This document shows positions 9,424-17,847 of a stretch of DNA of 64,000 nucleotides, piece after piece. The stretch is from Chondrus crispus. Lineage: Eukaryota; Rhodophyta; Florideophyceae; Gigartinales; Gigartinaceae. The notes beneath the pieces were generated by a model. That model did no database searches, was not told the DNA's origin, and saw only the letters and a list, made by a program, of their open reading frames with translations. The stretch covers positions 62,001 through 126,000 of the forward strand of contig NW_005179070.1 of NCBI RefSeq assembly GCF_000350225.1, written 5' to 3'. Positions within the stretch are counted from its first letter, which is position 1. Every line of letters begins with the position of its first letter. The position numbers and the translations under genes were made by a program.

Positions 9424-10547
9424 AGGCCTATGTGAACCGGGAATGGCTCATTCGAGTTCGCCTGCGCTGTCGGCGCTATAAAGCACCGAAAAAAGAGACG
9501 CCAGATGCACTGCACTACCACAAATGTCAGGCTCGCCTCATCGCGCAATTGCGAAAAGAAGATGGGGCATGGGATATGCGGTTCTCTTCCCAACACAATC
9601 ACGCCATGGATAGAATTTTATTTACTCCTTCGAATATTGCACAGAGTTTGAAGCGAATGAAAGACTGTATTTTGACACATCACCCTGACATTGTCCAACA
9701 GTTCAACTCTTTCAAAGGTTTGGACATATGCACGTCTGGTACGAATGAACCCGTCGGACCGAGAATATGTCAGGCGGTAGATGCGAATGCATCACAGATG
9801 CGCCCACCACCATCAAAACCCACCGCCTTGACAATCACTCCGGCGGTTCCTGCAAGTGAACAAGACGACGATTTTTACCTCTGTGTCCGAACGGACTGGC
9901 CTGGGCTTGGAAATCAGGAGCTCAGAAAAGACGAGCTGGTAAGTAGCATCGTGAAGCTAGAGATGAAGGACAGTGTTGACGGGTACCTTCAGTCTGTTAA
10001 TATATCAATGGAAGGCGATGTCATTGTGAAAGATTTGAAGCACATTTTGGAGTGCTTTGGGTACCGCATGACCATTCGGAGGTCCTTGTACGTGTATGAG
10101 AACGAGCATAATCGCAGCTGCCGGAAACAACTGGTGAGGGTGGACTTCTTATGTCCGTATGGAGAGGATCATGTCCTCAAGAAAACGTGTCGGTTCAAGT
10201 TTACAGTGTTCACAACTTCTGAGAAATTCTACAAGGGGACAAGCAAAGAGCTTGACGGGGTTGAAAATCTAGATACGTTCTACTCAGCGAGGTTTCCGAC
10301 AGGTTGGCATGACCACTCTCCATCCAGTGACACATTGAAGCGAAGTCTCCCGTCTGCCGTCCTGAAAGAGGCAATTGCTATGAAACACAACTCCCTTGTA
10401 GCCACGGAGGATGTTGTCCGTCACCTGGAGGACAAATACGGTTTCAATTTGAACCGTCCGGCGATGGGCAGGAAACTGCGTTGGCACCTTCGACGCGACC
10501 ATCCAGCAGAGCGAGACTCTCAGTTGCTGACTCAGAATCTTCTCTAA
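9375..10547 (+). CDS. MULE transposase, N-terminal DNA-binding segment
   Basis: 390-aa ORF. Residues 32-76 form a FAR1/WRKY-GCM1-like zinc finger: Cys32 and Cys51, then a tryptophan-containing strand and the HNH pair His74/His76 (SSQHNHAMD). This finger type binds the transposon ends in MURA transposases. The rest is a conserved-looking region of unknown fold preceding the catalytic core. The frame ends with a single TAA at 10545-10547. The same frame reopens 12 nt later in the next ORF, so this is one gene split by an in-frame stop. Confidence 0.7.
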   Translation: MEKLLEAGHSLGHPYVKAYVNREWLIRVRLRCRRYKAPKKETPDALHYHKCQARLIAQLRKEDGAWDMRFSSQHNHAMDRILFTPSNIAQSLKRMKDCILTHHPDIVQQFNSFKGLDICTSGTNEPVGPRICQAVDANASQMRPPPSKPTALTITPAVPASEQDDDFYLCVRTDWPGLGNQELRKDELVSSIVKLEMKDSVDGYLQSVNISMEGDVIVKDLKHILECFGYRMTIRRSLYVYENEHNRSCRKQLVRVDFLCPYGEDHVLKKTCRFKFTVFTTSEKFYKGTSKELDGVENLDTFYSARFPTGWHDHSPSSDTLKRSLPSAVLKEAIAMKHNSLVATEDVVRHLEDKYGFNLNRPAMGRKLRWHLRRDHPAERDSQLLTQNLL

Positions 10548-10559
10548 TTTACCAACAAG

Positions 10560-11045
10560 ATGCCAGACATGTACGCAAAAATTCGTGTGTTCGAAAAGCA
10601 CACACTTCATTCAGTTTGCTGGTCATTTCCGGAGTGGCGAGAGGACTATTTGAGATACGGCGTTGTCCCTGGTGTTTCGATAGACGCGAAGGCCCTGGCG
10701 AACTGCTACAACATCCCGTTGGCGAATATTTCTGGGCGCACGAATAACGGATCTCTCTGTATTTATTTCATGGGGTTCATACCAGCCGAGGATACAGACG
10801 GTTTTAGCTGGTTCATCCGTCAGTTTGTGGAGTGCATGGGAGTACCGCCGCAAGTATGGGCTTGTGATCAGGACTTCGCTATCATTACTTCGATACGGGC
10901 TATCGTACCAGATGCCCTTGTCATTCTAGACGACTGGCATATTAATCAGAATCAGAAAAAACACTGCAAACTTCACAAATGCCCGCGGGAGTTCATCTAT
11001 TGCGCAGCAGATGACAGAAGACCTTCACCGATTGAGGTACAGTAG
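10560..11045 (+). CDS. MULE transposase, catalytic core segment
   Basis: 161-aa ORF in the same frame as the preceding segment. It matches the MULE DDE domain. Asp42 in GVSIDAKALANCYNIPL is the first catalytic residue and Asp103 in VWACDQDFAI the second. LDDWHINQN corresponds to the usual C-x2-H/WHI block, with Asp in place of the usual Cys. The third acidic residue is encoded by the next ORF. The frame changes near 11010-11045, so this is a broken gene rather than a short protein. Confidence 0.75.
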   Translation: MPDMYAKIRVFEKHTLHSVCWSFPEWREDYLRYGVVPGVSIDAKALANCYNIPLANISGRTNNGSLCIYFMGFIPAEDTDGFSWFIRQFVECMGVPPQVWACDQDFAIITSIRAIVPDALVILDDWHINQNQKKHCKLHKCPREFIYCAADDRRPSPIEVQ

Positions 11046-11388
11046 CAACGAGACGCAGTTCCTAACGCGGCGGGCGGCCTTTGAAGCATTGTATTTCGCC
11101 GATTCCCCAATGCCACGATGGTTTTCTACATTGTATCACTTCAACCCCGAATTGGTTGTAAAGTGCTTCAACCGGACCACATGTGGTCCTCGGTTCTTCT
11201 TCCAGGGTTCTGGATATTCTGAGTCCGCAAACTCTGCATACCAGCGTGTGGTAATGCGTCGTGAGATTAGGATGGCTCGCATACCTGCAGAAATGCAGCG
11301 ATATTGCGAAAGAACGCGCTTGGAGCGACAGGTTAAAGAGAAAATTGAAAAGTTTAATGATCGGCACTACCTTCTGGTGGTAAAGTAA
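11011..11388 (+). CDS. MULE transposase segment with the third catalytic acid
   Basis: 125-aa ORF one frame away from the core segment and overlapping its end by 35 bp. Glu71 in GYSESANSAYQR fits the third residue of the DDE triad, which in MULEs lies in a T-x-x-x-E-S-x-N-S context. The frame ends at TAA 11386-11388; the codons after it continue the same conserved frame into the SWIM segment. So a second in-frame stop splits the gene here. Confidence 0.65.
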   Translation: MTEDLHRLRYSSNETQFLTRRAAFEALYFADSPMPRWFSTLYHFNPELVVKCFNRTTCGPRFFFQGSGYSESANSAYQRVVMRREIRMARIPAEMQRYCERTRLERQVKEKIEKFNDRHYLLVVK

Positions 11389-11433
11389 TTCGGCTATGAG
11401 GAGGAGGTTTGGGGACGTATCGTACAAGACATA

Positions 11434-12435
11434 ATGCCCACGGGACTGAAGCACTTCTTTTCGATGTCTGTGGAAAATGCGCCACGGTATTGCCTCAGGG
11501 GTCATCAGCAGATTGAGAAAGAGAAGCTTGGGCCCTGCATTGAGTTCTCCGTATGTTCTTCTGATTCCCCAGGTGATGGTGAAGTTCGAATGCACCGGGT
11601 TCTATGTCCGGTTAAACTGCCAGACAAGCCTAAAGTCCTAGGGCTGTGTTCTTGCTCTTGGTCCACCTCAGCTGGAATTCCCTGCCGCCACGCTGTTCGA
11701 GTGGCATCAACTTTCCAGGGAGACGGTGTGTTAGGGGTGAGCAGATTTCCGCTCCACGCCATGTTCCATCCGTATTGGCGGAAGGATCGGGAGGGATGGC
11801 AGGAAGAAGATATATTGCGCCATCGCGATAGGGGTAGCGTCATGGAACCCACCGATGCAGAGAACGAGGATAGGCAGAACGGCTATCAGGAAGAGGAAGA
11901 CGAGTCCAGCCGTAAAGCTAGAACTGATCGCCTCTCTTCCCGATTTTTCTGCAACGGTAGGGCTGCGTGGAACAAAGTTCATCTGTGCGTTGCTGCAAAA
12001 GGGATTGTAGCTATGAAAAAGATGGACCGAATGATGCGGTTGCCTGCGCGGGAAGTTAATCGTAATAACGAAACTGACGACATAGATATCGTCAAGTTCG
12101 TTACCTCTGTTGCGGCAACACTGGAAGCGGAGGGAGGCTGTGGCGCACAGCCACGCGATGTATCGCTGGAAGAGGTGGTAGCAATGGGGATTCGGAACAC
12201 GAATCAGGGGAGAGTGAAAGGAAGAGGGACCAGGAAGAGGAGGCGGTCATGGACAGAAGGGCAAAAGCGTAGTCGAAAAGGGAGTTTAGGAGCTGCCGCC
12301 TCAGCACTGGCTGCAGCACCCGTAGCGTTGCGTGCTATCGCCCCGCAGCCTCTGCCTCTAACTCAGGTTCCTATCCCAAACCAGGCTTGGCCGTCTTGGC
12401 CGGGACAATGGCCCTACGGCTATGGCACCCAGTAG
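11434..12435 (+). CDS. MULE transposase C-terminus with SWIM zinc finger
   Basis: 333-aa ORF in the same frame as the previous segment. Residues 72-86 carry the SWIM pattern C-x-C-x9-C-x-H (CSCSWSTSAGIPCRH), found downstream of the DDE core in MURA and FAR1 proteins. The tail is rich in basic residues and then proline. From 12230 onward the coding sequence lies inside the right inverted repeat, so the last 65 or so codons also exist inverted at the other end of the element. Confidence 0.75.
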   Translation: MPTGLKHFFSMSVENAPRYCLRGHQQIEKEKLGPCIEFSVCSSDSPGDGEVRMHRVLCPVKLPDKPKVLGLCSCSWSTSAGIPCRHAVRVASTFQGDGVLGVSRFPLHAMFHPYWRKDREGWQEEDILRHRDRGSVMEPTDAENEDRQNGYQEEEDESSRKARTDRLSSRFFCNGRAAWNKVHLCVAAKGIVAMKKMDRMMRLPAREVNRNNETDDIDIVKFVTSVAATLEAEGGCGAQPRDVSLEEVVAMGIRNTNQGRVKGRGTRKRRRSWTEGQKRSRKGSLGAAASALAAAPVALRAIAPQPLPLTQVPIPNQAWPSWPGQWPYGYGTQ

Positions 12436-13700
12436 TGATGCGATAATTGGCAAGTGCCTTCGGGGAGCAGCAAATGCTCCCTGGGAGCAGCATACATAAA
12501 ACATTTTCCATGATGACGCTCCTCAAGTATCTTCGAGCCTGCCTTCATTCACCTCGGGAGGACCCCTTCCAAACTCACCACCCCTTCTCCCGAATGGAAT
12601 CCAGCCTCTCCTTCGCCATCCATAACCACGTGTAAGGTACCCTCGTCCTCCATCTCTGCCCCGAGGCGAGCTACGCCAACTGACTTCTCCATTGACCCGT
12701 CCTTGGCGCCCAGACAGGAACTGATGCGCGATGCTTGAGGATGGTGGGAGATGGTGCAGTACCGCACCATCTCATCTCAACACGCCCCACTCCGCGTCAC
12801 GTGACGCGGAGTGGGGCGTGGTGAGGGATAGATGGGATTGGTGGGGTGGGTGTGTGGTGTAGGATGGTGCGGTGCTGCGGGGTGGGGTCGTGGCGTGGTG
12901 CGGGATGGTGCGGGATGGTGCAGGATGGTGCGGGGTGGGGACGTGGCGTGGTGGAGGGTGGTGGAGGGTAGAGGTAGAGGGGGTGGAGGGGGACGGGGGG
13001 ATGGTGCGGTCGTGCGGTACCCCTTGTGGTGCAAGATCGATGCCTCCGTTTACTGATGCCTATCGTGTCTCTACGTTATAAGGAAATTGGAGGGATCAGT
13101 GAGGCGGCGGTGAGTAAAGATGATCTAATTGCGGTGTCATGCGTGTGCTACGTGTGCACGTATGGCTCTCATGACACTCCTTGGTAGTGCGGGGTAGGGG
13201 CGTGGTGGTCGGAAATTTGGAACGGCGTCGGGCGGCTTCTATTTGAAAAGTACTGCAAATACTGCATGCGACTACTGGGGGACTGTAGTGGCCACTGTAA
13301 TAGCTTATTTTCGGGGTTTTTTTGGGGGGGTGAGGGGGGTGAGGGGTGCTGCTTGTGGTGTGCGGGTTTACTCCCCAAGATGGGGGCAACTACGAGGAGG
13401 ATTGTCGAGGGTAAGCTCCGTGGCACGCGGACGCTTCTGCGCCATTTATTTTGAACTTTAGTATGGACAAGTTGGACTAACCAGATCGCAGTACTGTAAT
13501 GCCGCTATAGCAAACTTTTCTGTTGGGCCAAAGTTGGGCACCCCCCCAAAATGAGCTGCAGTCGATGTGGTGGGGCCCCTGTCATCTGATTAGCTACATG
13601 ATGCCAGCAAGGTGGGGCACCCCTCTCTGGTTCATCACGTATGAAACCAATTAGTATGGTATGCACCCAATTTACCGTGCGGTAGAATGTGGCCTCGCCC
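12230..13700 (-). repeat. right terminal inverted repeat of the MULE
   Basis: 1471 bp, inverted relative to 5947-7577 and closely matching outside the minisatellite. The outer end is GCCTCGCCC. It includes the 3' end and stop of the transposase ORF, a 40-bp palindrome (12781-12820) and a G-rich minisatellite (about 12822-13010). Confidence 0.9.
12781..12820. repeat. 40-bp perfect palindrome in the right inverted repeat
   Basis: Two 20-bp arms meet at TCAC|GTGA. It is the counterpart of the 50-bp palindrome at 6982-7031; the outer 5 bp of each arm have diverged here. Confidence 0.95.
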
Positions 13701-14301
13701 TTTGGTGCAAGGGTTGCCGCCCACGTTTCCACTGAGATTGCTGACAGCTTGCCGAGATTTACCATGGCGACAACATTTGTGTGCTCCAGGATTGCGCGGG
13801 CATACAACTCCACAGCGCGCCCTGCATTCTTCTCGACTCCCTCCGCCCCCATTGCTAGCAGACTACCGAGAATTAACATGGCATCGACATTGTCATCCTC
13901 CTTAATTGCGCGCTCGTACAGCTCCAAAGTGCGTGCCGCATTCAATTCGACTCCCTCCGCGCCTCCTGATCGCATGTTTCCGAGATTTACCATTGAATCG
14001 AAGTCACTGTCCACTTGAATTGCGACTTCGTATAGTGTCCCAGCTCGTGCCGCATCCTGCGCAACTCCGTCCCCCCGTCCCTCATCAATTTCTCAAGCCT
14101 GTACAGAGCGACGCTGTCAGATAGACGGGTCGATGTAATGGTCCTGGAATGGACCGGTGGCAACTTTTGAGGCTTGGGTCCTTGACTCTGGAAAGAAGCA
14201 TGCGTGGAGCTTGCGCTGCCCACGCGAGCGCGAGTCGGTTGAGGCGAAACAGCAGTTCTCACGCGGGTGAGTGCCGCACAGTTGCTGCAGCATGCAAACA
14301 A
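13701..14301 (-). pseudogene. Sel1-repeat protein gene, truncated by the MULE
   Basis: Minus-strand coding sequence from an ATG at 14301. It carries about three Sel1-like (TPR-type) repeats of 36-37 residues, for example GVEKNAGRAVELYARAI followed by VVAMVNLGKL. Sel1 repeats form helical scaffolds for protein contacts. A frame change within a G-run near 14060 separates the N-terminal part from the repeats. The 3' end is lost where the MULE begins: the open frame runs on into the inverted repeat and encodes transposon sequence. On the far side of the MULE (below 5941) the minus strand shows no further Sel1 repeat. A second Sel1 gene is at 27002-27775. Confidence 0.7.
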
Positions 14302-14755
14302 ATGATCGTTTATTCCGTCTTACCATTGTTCTTTCTCGCGCCGCAGATCGTCTTTCGCCCTAAAGTACTGACGCCGTCCTCGCTTGCTTAATTCGACAAC
14401 CGACAGTCGAATTGAGCGAGACGGATACAACCAAGCCCGCGACCTTTCGTCATCCCTTTCATTATTCTCTATCCTCCATCTGACCCTTCCGCGCAAGTGT
14501 ACTCTGGATTAGATCAGTGTATACAAGATCCCGCCATTGGATCGGTGATCGCGCCTTGTGCTATGATAAGCTAGCTCGACAGATACCACTACTGTACAGG
14601 GGGGCCGCACTTCGAATAAGAACTGTCATTACACGTACGTGTACATGTGTATACGTGTACACTTGTACAGGTACATTGCACCCGCAAGGACGGCGGAGGT
14701 AGCTACCCCTTACAGCACGGCCAAAATCCAAAATCCACGATTTCGCTACTTGTAC
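14302..14755. other. gene-free stretch with small hairpin and alternating R-Y repeat
   Basis: No coding sequence recognised. An 8-bp inverted repeat (AATTCGAC/GTCGAATT) is at 14390-14413. At about 14623-14699 an alternating purine-pyrimidine tract (ACGTACGTGTACATGTGT type) is shared, inverted, with 34034-34094. The stretch ends at the copia insertion site TGTAC (14751-14755). Confidence 0.6.
14623..14699 (+). repeat. dispersed alternating purine-pyrimidine repeat, copy 1
   Basis: About 75 bp beginning CTGTCATTAC and running through ACGTGTACAC words to CACCCGC and GGCGGAGG. The reverse complement of 34034-34094 matches it apart from a 14-bp indel and a few substitutions. The alternating tract is of the kind that can adopt Z-DNA. 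Confidence 0.75.
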
Positions 14756-14854
14756 TGTGTGAACTGGAGACCGATGACTCCTCCTCGTTTACTCGTCGTC
14801 GCTCGTGGGTTAAGTATGTCCTGTATAGGACAGACTGTCCTGTGCGGTCTGACA
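14756..14854 (-). repeat. 3' LTR of the compact copia element
   Basis: 99 bp, on the minus strand beginning TGTCAGAC and ending CACACA. It matches 19268-19366. Next to it (14866-14908) an inverted repeat of 11 bp (CTATTGGCGAA) surrounds the end of pol. Confidence 0.9.
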
Positions 14855-14881
14855 CTACAAAATGGCTATTGGCGAATGCGG

Positions 14882-15874
14882 TCAGACAGTCCCCGGGTTC
14901 GCCAATAGGGGTTTTGGGGCGACGATGCTAAGGTTACGAAGGAGGTGCCGTGTACGTTGGGGTCCGAGTGGCTTGGTGAAGTAGTCCGCTAAGTTTTTGT
15001 CGGAGGGGATATGTTTGATGTTGACGTTTCCTCTTTGGATGTGGTTGTGGATGAGGTGGTGTTTGACGTCAATGAATTTTCGGCGTTTGGTGGGCGCCGA
15101 GTTTTGGGCGACAAGGATGGCAGACTTGTTGTCGACGAAGAGCGGTGTTGGTTTAGTCTCAGGCGTTTGTGTTTCGCTGAGAAGCCTTCTGAGCCAGTGG
15201 GCCTGTTGTGTAGCGGCGGTGGCGGCTAAGTACTCTGCTTCGCACGTGGAAGCCGCGACGACTGTCTGTCGGGCTGATGTCCAGCTTATAGGTGCGCCTT
15301 GGAACATGTGTACGACTCCGGTTCGCGATTTGCGGTCGTTATCATTCGCAAAATCGGAGTCGCTGTACGTGCTGAGAGTGGGGGAGGTGGTTCTGGGTGC
15401 GGATTTGAAAAGGATGCCGTGGTCCTTTGTGCCGCTGAGGTAGCGTAAGAGCCATTGGAGGTGGTCTTTGTGCTCTTTCGCGGGCTTGTGCATTACCGAG
15501 GCTAGCATGCTGACGGCTGGATGTATATCTGGCCTTGTGCTGTCCGCGAGGTAGCGCAGATCGCCTATTGTTTGGCGGTACAGAAAGGCCTGATGTTGTT
15601 CCAGTGGTGTGCTGTCGTGTGCGAAGGTGAATGCTGCTTTGGGGGGAAATGGTATGCGCTTTGGGTTCGCCGCGAGCATGCCCGTTTTTGTGAGTATTGA
15701 CGTGGCTACTTGCGGCTGTGCGATGTGTATTTCGCCTTGTGGCATACGTTGTATGTGCCATTTCAAGTATTGGGCTGGGAAGCCTAGGGGCTTGATCTTG
15801 TATTTCGCCGCGAGGGTGGCGTGTAGTTCGTCTTGCATGGCTTGGGTTGAGGCGACAGAGAGAAAGTCGTCCAT
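14882..15874 (-). CDS. copia reverse transcriptase C-part and RNase H
   Basis: 330-aa ORF. It begins MDDFLSVAST, corresponding to the end of the RT catalytic block. It continues through the RVT_2 thumb and connection (YRQTIGDLRYLADSTRPDI) to a copia RNase H with YSDSDFANDNDRKSRTG, STCEAEYLAA and ADYFTKPLG. These are the standard signatures of the Ty1/copia C-terminus. Confidence 0.85.
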   Translation of the reverse strand: MDDFLSVASTQAMQDELHATLAAKYKIKPLGFPAQYLKWHIQRMPQGEIHIAQPQVATSILTKTGMLAANPKRIPFPPKAAFTFAHDSTPLEQHQAFLYRQTIGDLRYLADSTRPDIHPAVSMLASVMHKPAKEHKDHLQWLLRYLSGTKDHGILFKSAPRTTSPTLSTYSDSDFANDNDRKSRTGVVHMFQGAPISWTSARQTVVAASTCEAEYLAATAATQQAHWLRRLLSETQTPETKPTPLFVDNKSAILVAQNSAPTKRRKFIDVKHHLIHNHIQRGNVNIKHIPSDKNLADYFTKPLGPQRTRHLLRNLSIVAPKPLLANPGTV

Positions 15875-16000
15875 GTTGACTGCTACGAGTATTGTGCCTT
15901 TGTTTGGTTTTTTGAAAAAGAGGCACGGGTCGGCTTCGGTAGGCTGGTAGCCATGGGAGGTTAGGTGTTTGAGGAGGCCGTCGTGGTAGATGCGGGCGGC

Positions 16001-16921
16001 CTATGGTGTGCCGTATATGTTCTTTATGAGGAGCCCCGCTTTTCCTTGATGTTTAAATGTGCCATTGAAGCGGGGGTGTTGTTTGATGTATACCGGTTTC
16101 GTTTGGGGGAAGCGTTCATGGAGGTATGCTGAACTGATGTCCATGTGTTGTAGTGACCAATTGCGGGAGGCGGCTATGGCTAATAGGAGCCGTACTGTAG
16201 TCTTGTCCGCCATGTGCGTGGTTACTTGGTCGGGGTCATAGTGCTTTCCAGGTGTCATACGGTCGCCTCTTGCGGCGCATCTTGCTTTGCGCTCAGTGAC
16301 GGCTCCCGTGTGGTCCGGTATGTAGCGGTAAGTCATGGTGAGCGGTATTAATTTTTCGTGTTTTGGGATCATGCTGTCGGGGATCCATTTGATGGTGTTT
16401 TTGTCATCTAATTTTTCTAGTTCGGCGTTGTGCGCTCGCGCCCATTCGTGCGCGTCGGGGTAGTTGCGAGCTTCTTGTCTGGTGCGGGGGTCTGGCGCGG
16501 TTATCTGAGGAGTGCGTTGGGGTGGAGGGGTAGAGGTGGTGCGAAGAACGGCGTTGGTGGTGACAGCTGGGTCATGTGACTTGGTGTATGGGCGGAAGTC
16601 TTGTGTGCGGACTGTGTGATATTGGTGCGTGTGGGTATCTTGAACGGTGATTGATCGGGGGTTGTTGGCATACATATAGCGTACAGGTCGGCTGCGTGAC
16701 TCGAGTTTCTTCTTATTTGCGTAGATCGGGACGGTCCCAATCTGGCCGAAGATGAGGAGTTGTTTGGGTTTCGCCGGTTGGCTGTGCCACAGTGTGTATG
16801 GTGCTTGGTTTGTTGCGCTGTGAGGTAGGATGTTGTACTTGTAGGCAGCGTCTCGTACCGCGTCTTCCCAGTATGTTGCAGGCAGGTTTGCGTGGTGTAA
16901 GTTTGCTCTTGCCTCATTCAT
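16001..16921 (-). CDS. copia integrase C-part and reverse transcriptase N-part
   Basis: 306-aa ORF. The first half is the integrase C-terminal region (YWEDAVRDAAYKYNILPH, then the GQIGTVPIYANKKK block). The second half is the start of the reverse transcriptase (KARCAARGDRMTPG, LLLAIAASRNWSLQHMDISS). It lies directly upstream of the RT/RNase H part. Confidence 0.85.
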   Translation of the reverse strand: MNEARANLHHANLPATYWEDAVRDAAYKYNILPHSATNQAPYTLWHSQPAKPKQLLIFGQIGTVPIYANKKKLESRSRPVRYMYANNPRSITVQDTHTHQYHTVRTQDFRPYTKSHDPAVTTNAVLRTTSTPPPQRTPQITAPDPRTRQEARNYPDAHEWARAHNAELEKLDDKNTIKWIPDSMIPKHEKLIPLTMTYRYIPDHTGAVTERKARCAARGDRMTPGKHYDPDQVTTHMADKTTVRLLLAIAASRNWSLQHMDISSAYLHERFPQTKPVYIKQHPRFNGTFKHQGKAGLLIKNIYGTP

Positions 16922-16995
16922 GAGGGTTTGATTAATTCTTTCGGCGATGGAATTTTCTTGAGGTTGGTGAGGCGTGTTGTTTTCGTACTGTATTC

Positions 16996-17847
16996 CTAGA
17001 GCGGCGTAGGTTTGCAGCGCATGATTAGATTTGAATTCTCGGGCGTTGTCGGTGCGGTATCATTTAGGGAGACGGTTGCGGTGTTTGAGTTGGGCAAAGA
17101 ATTGAGGCATGATGATGCCGACTTCGTTCCGTGATTTGAGGAAGTACAGTATGACATGCCGTGAGGCGGCGTCGATGTACGTAAGGAAGTGTAGATTGCC
17201 GTGCGTAGATCTGGGGTGGATCGGTCCGCAGGTGTCTGAACTGAGATATTCACCGGGGGCATAGTGGTGGGGTGCGGGCGTGTGGCGTGCTGGTCGTTGT
17301 TTGGCGTGCGAGCATGCCGAGCATGATATGCCAATTTTTGTGGTTGCCAGTGATGCTGGAAGGCCGTGTACTGTTTTAGTTTTTGCGATATTTTGTATTG
17401 TGCGGAGGGGGGCGTGGTTGAGTTTGAGATGCCATTGATGCAGAATTCTGTCGGCTGTCTTACAGGGGATTTCTGGTATGTGAGGCGCTGGTGTCGATTT
17501 AATGGATCTTGGTGTGTGGTTCCGTGACTGTGTGAGGCCGGTGGGTGTGGCTTAGCTGGTTGTGAGGGGTGTGGCGGTGGGTTTGGTTGTCTGTTGCGGT
17601 GCCTTTTTCGTTGGTAGTTTGGGAATTGGCCTTGTGCGGGCTGCTCTGGCTTGCTGTTTTGGGGTCGTGAGGGGTGCGGCGGTGGATTTGGTTGTCTGTT
17701 GCGGTGCCTTTTTCGTTGGTGGTTTGGGAATTGGCCTTGTGCGGGTTTCGCTTGCTTGTGGTTTTGGGGTTGATTTCCATGCATACGATCGGATCTGAGA
17801 GTCCCATGGCGCCGTGCCAATGACAGTGCCACGTGAATTTTTGTCAA
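16996..17847 (-). CDS. copia integrase N-part region
   Basis: 283-aa ORF overlapping the end of the gag-protease ORF in another frame. Most of it is low-complexity, basic and proline-rich. The downstream portion lies where the integrase zinc-binding and core domains are expected. Assignment is by position; I see no clean DDE motif in this frame. Confidence 0.4.
   Translation of the reverse strand: MTKIHVALSLARRHGTLRSDRMHGNQPQNHKQAKPAQGQFPNHQRKRHRNRQPNPPPHPSRPQNSKPEQPAQGQFPNYQRKRHRNRQPNPPPHPSQPAKPHPPASHSHGTTHQDPLNRHQRLTYQKSPVRQPTEFCINGISNSTTPPSAQYKISQKLKQYTAFQHHWQPQKLAYHARHARTPNNDQHATRPHPTTMPPVNISVQTPADRSTPDLRTAIYTSLRTSTPPHGMSYCTSSNHGTKSASSCLNSLPNSNTATVSLNDTAPTTPENSNLIMRCKPTPL

Larger units (their letters stand above)
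5947..13700 (+). mobile_element. Mutator-like element (MULE) with a Ulp1-type protease gene
   Basis: 7.75-kb DNA transposon bounded by long terminal inverted repeats (5947-7577 and 12230-13700) that begin GGGCGAGGC. The interior codes on the plus strand for a C48/Ulp1-like cysteine protease (8014-9423). A MURA-type transposase follows in pieces: zinc-finger N-terminus (9375-10547), DDE core (10560-11045 and 11011-11388), and SWIM-finger C-terminus (11434-12435). MULEs carrying Ulp1 domains are known in plants (Kaonashi/KI-MULEs); finding one with long inverted repeats in this genome is notable. The protease frame is open. The transposase frame has two in-frame stops and one frame change, so this copy is probably no longer autonomous. 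Confidence 0.88.
5941..13706. repeat. target-site duplication TTTGGT around the MULE
   Basis: TTTGGT lies directly left of the inverted repeat (5941-5946) and again directly right of it (13701-13706). Mutator elements usually duplicate 8-11 bp, so the visible 6 bp may be a decayed longer duplication. It fixes the ends of the element at 5947 and 13700. Confidence 0.65.
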
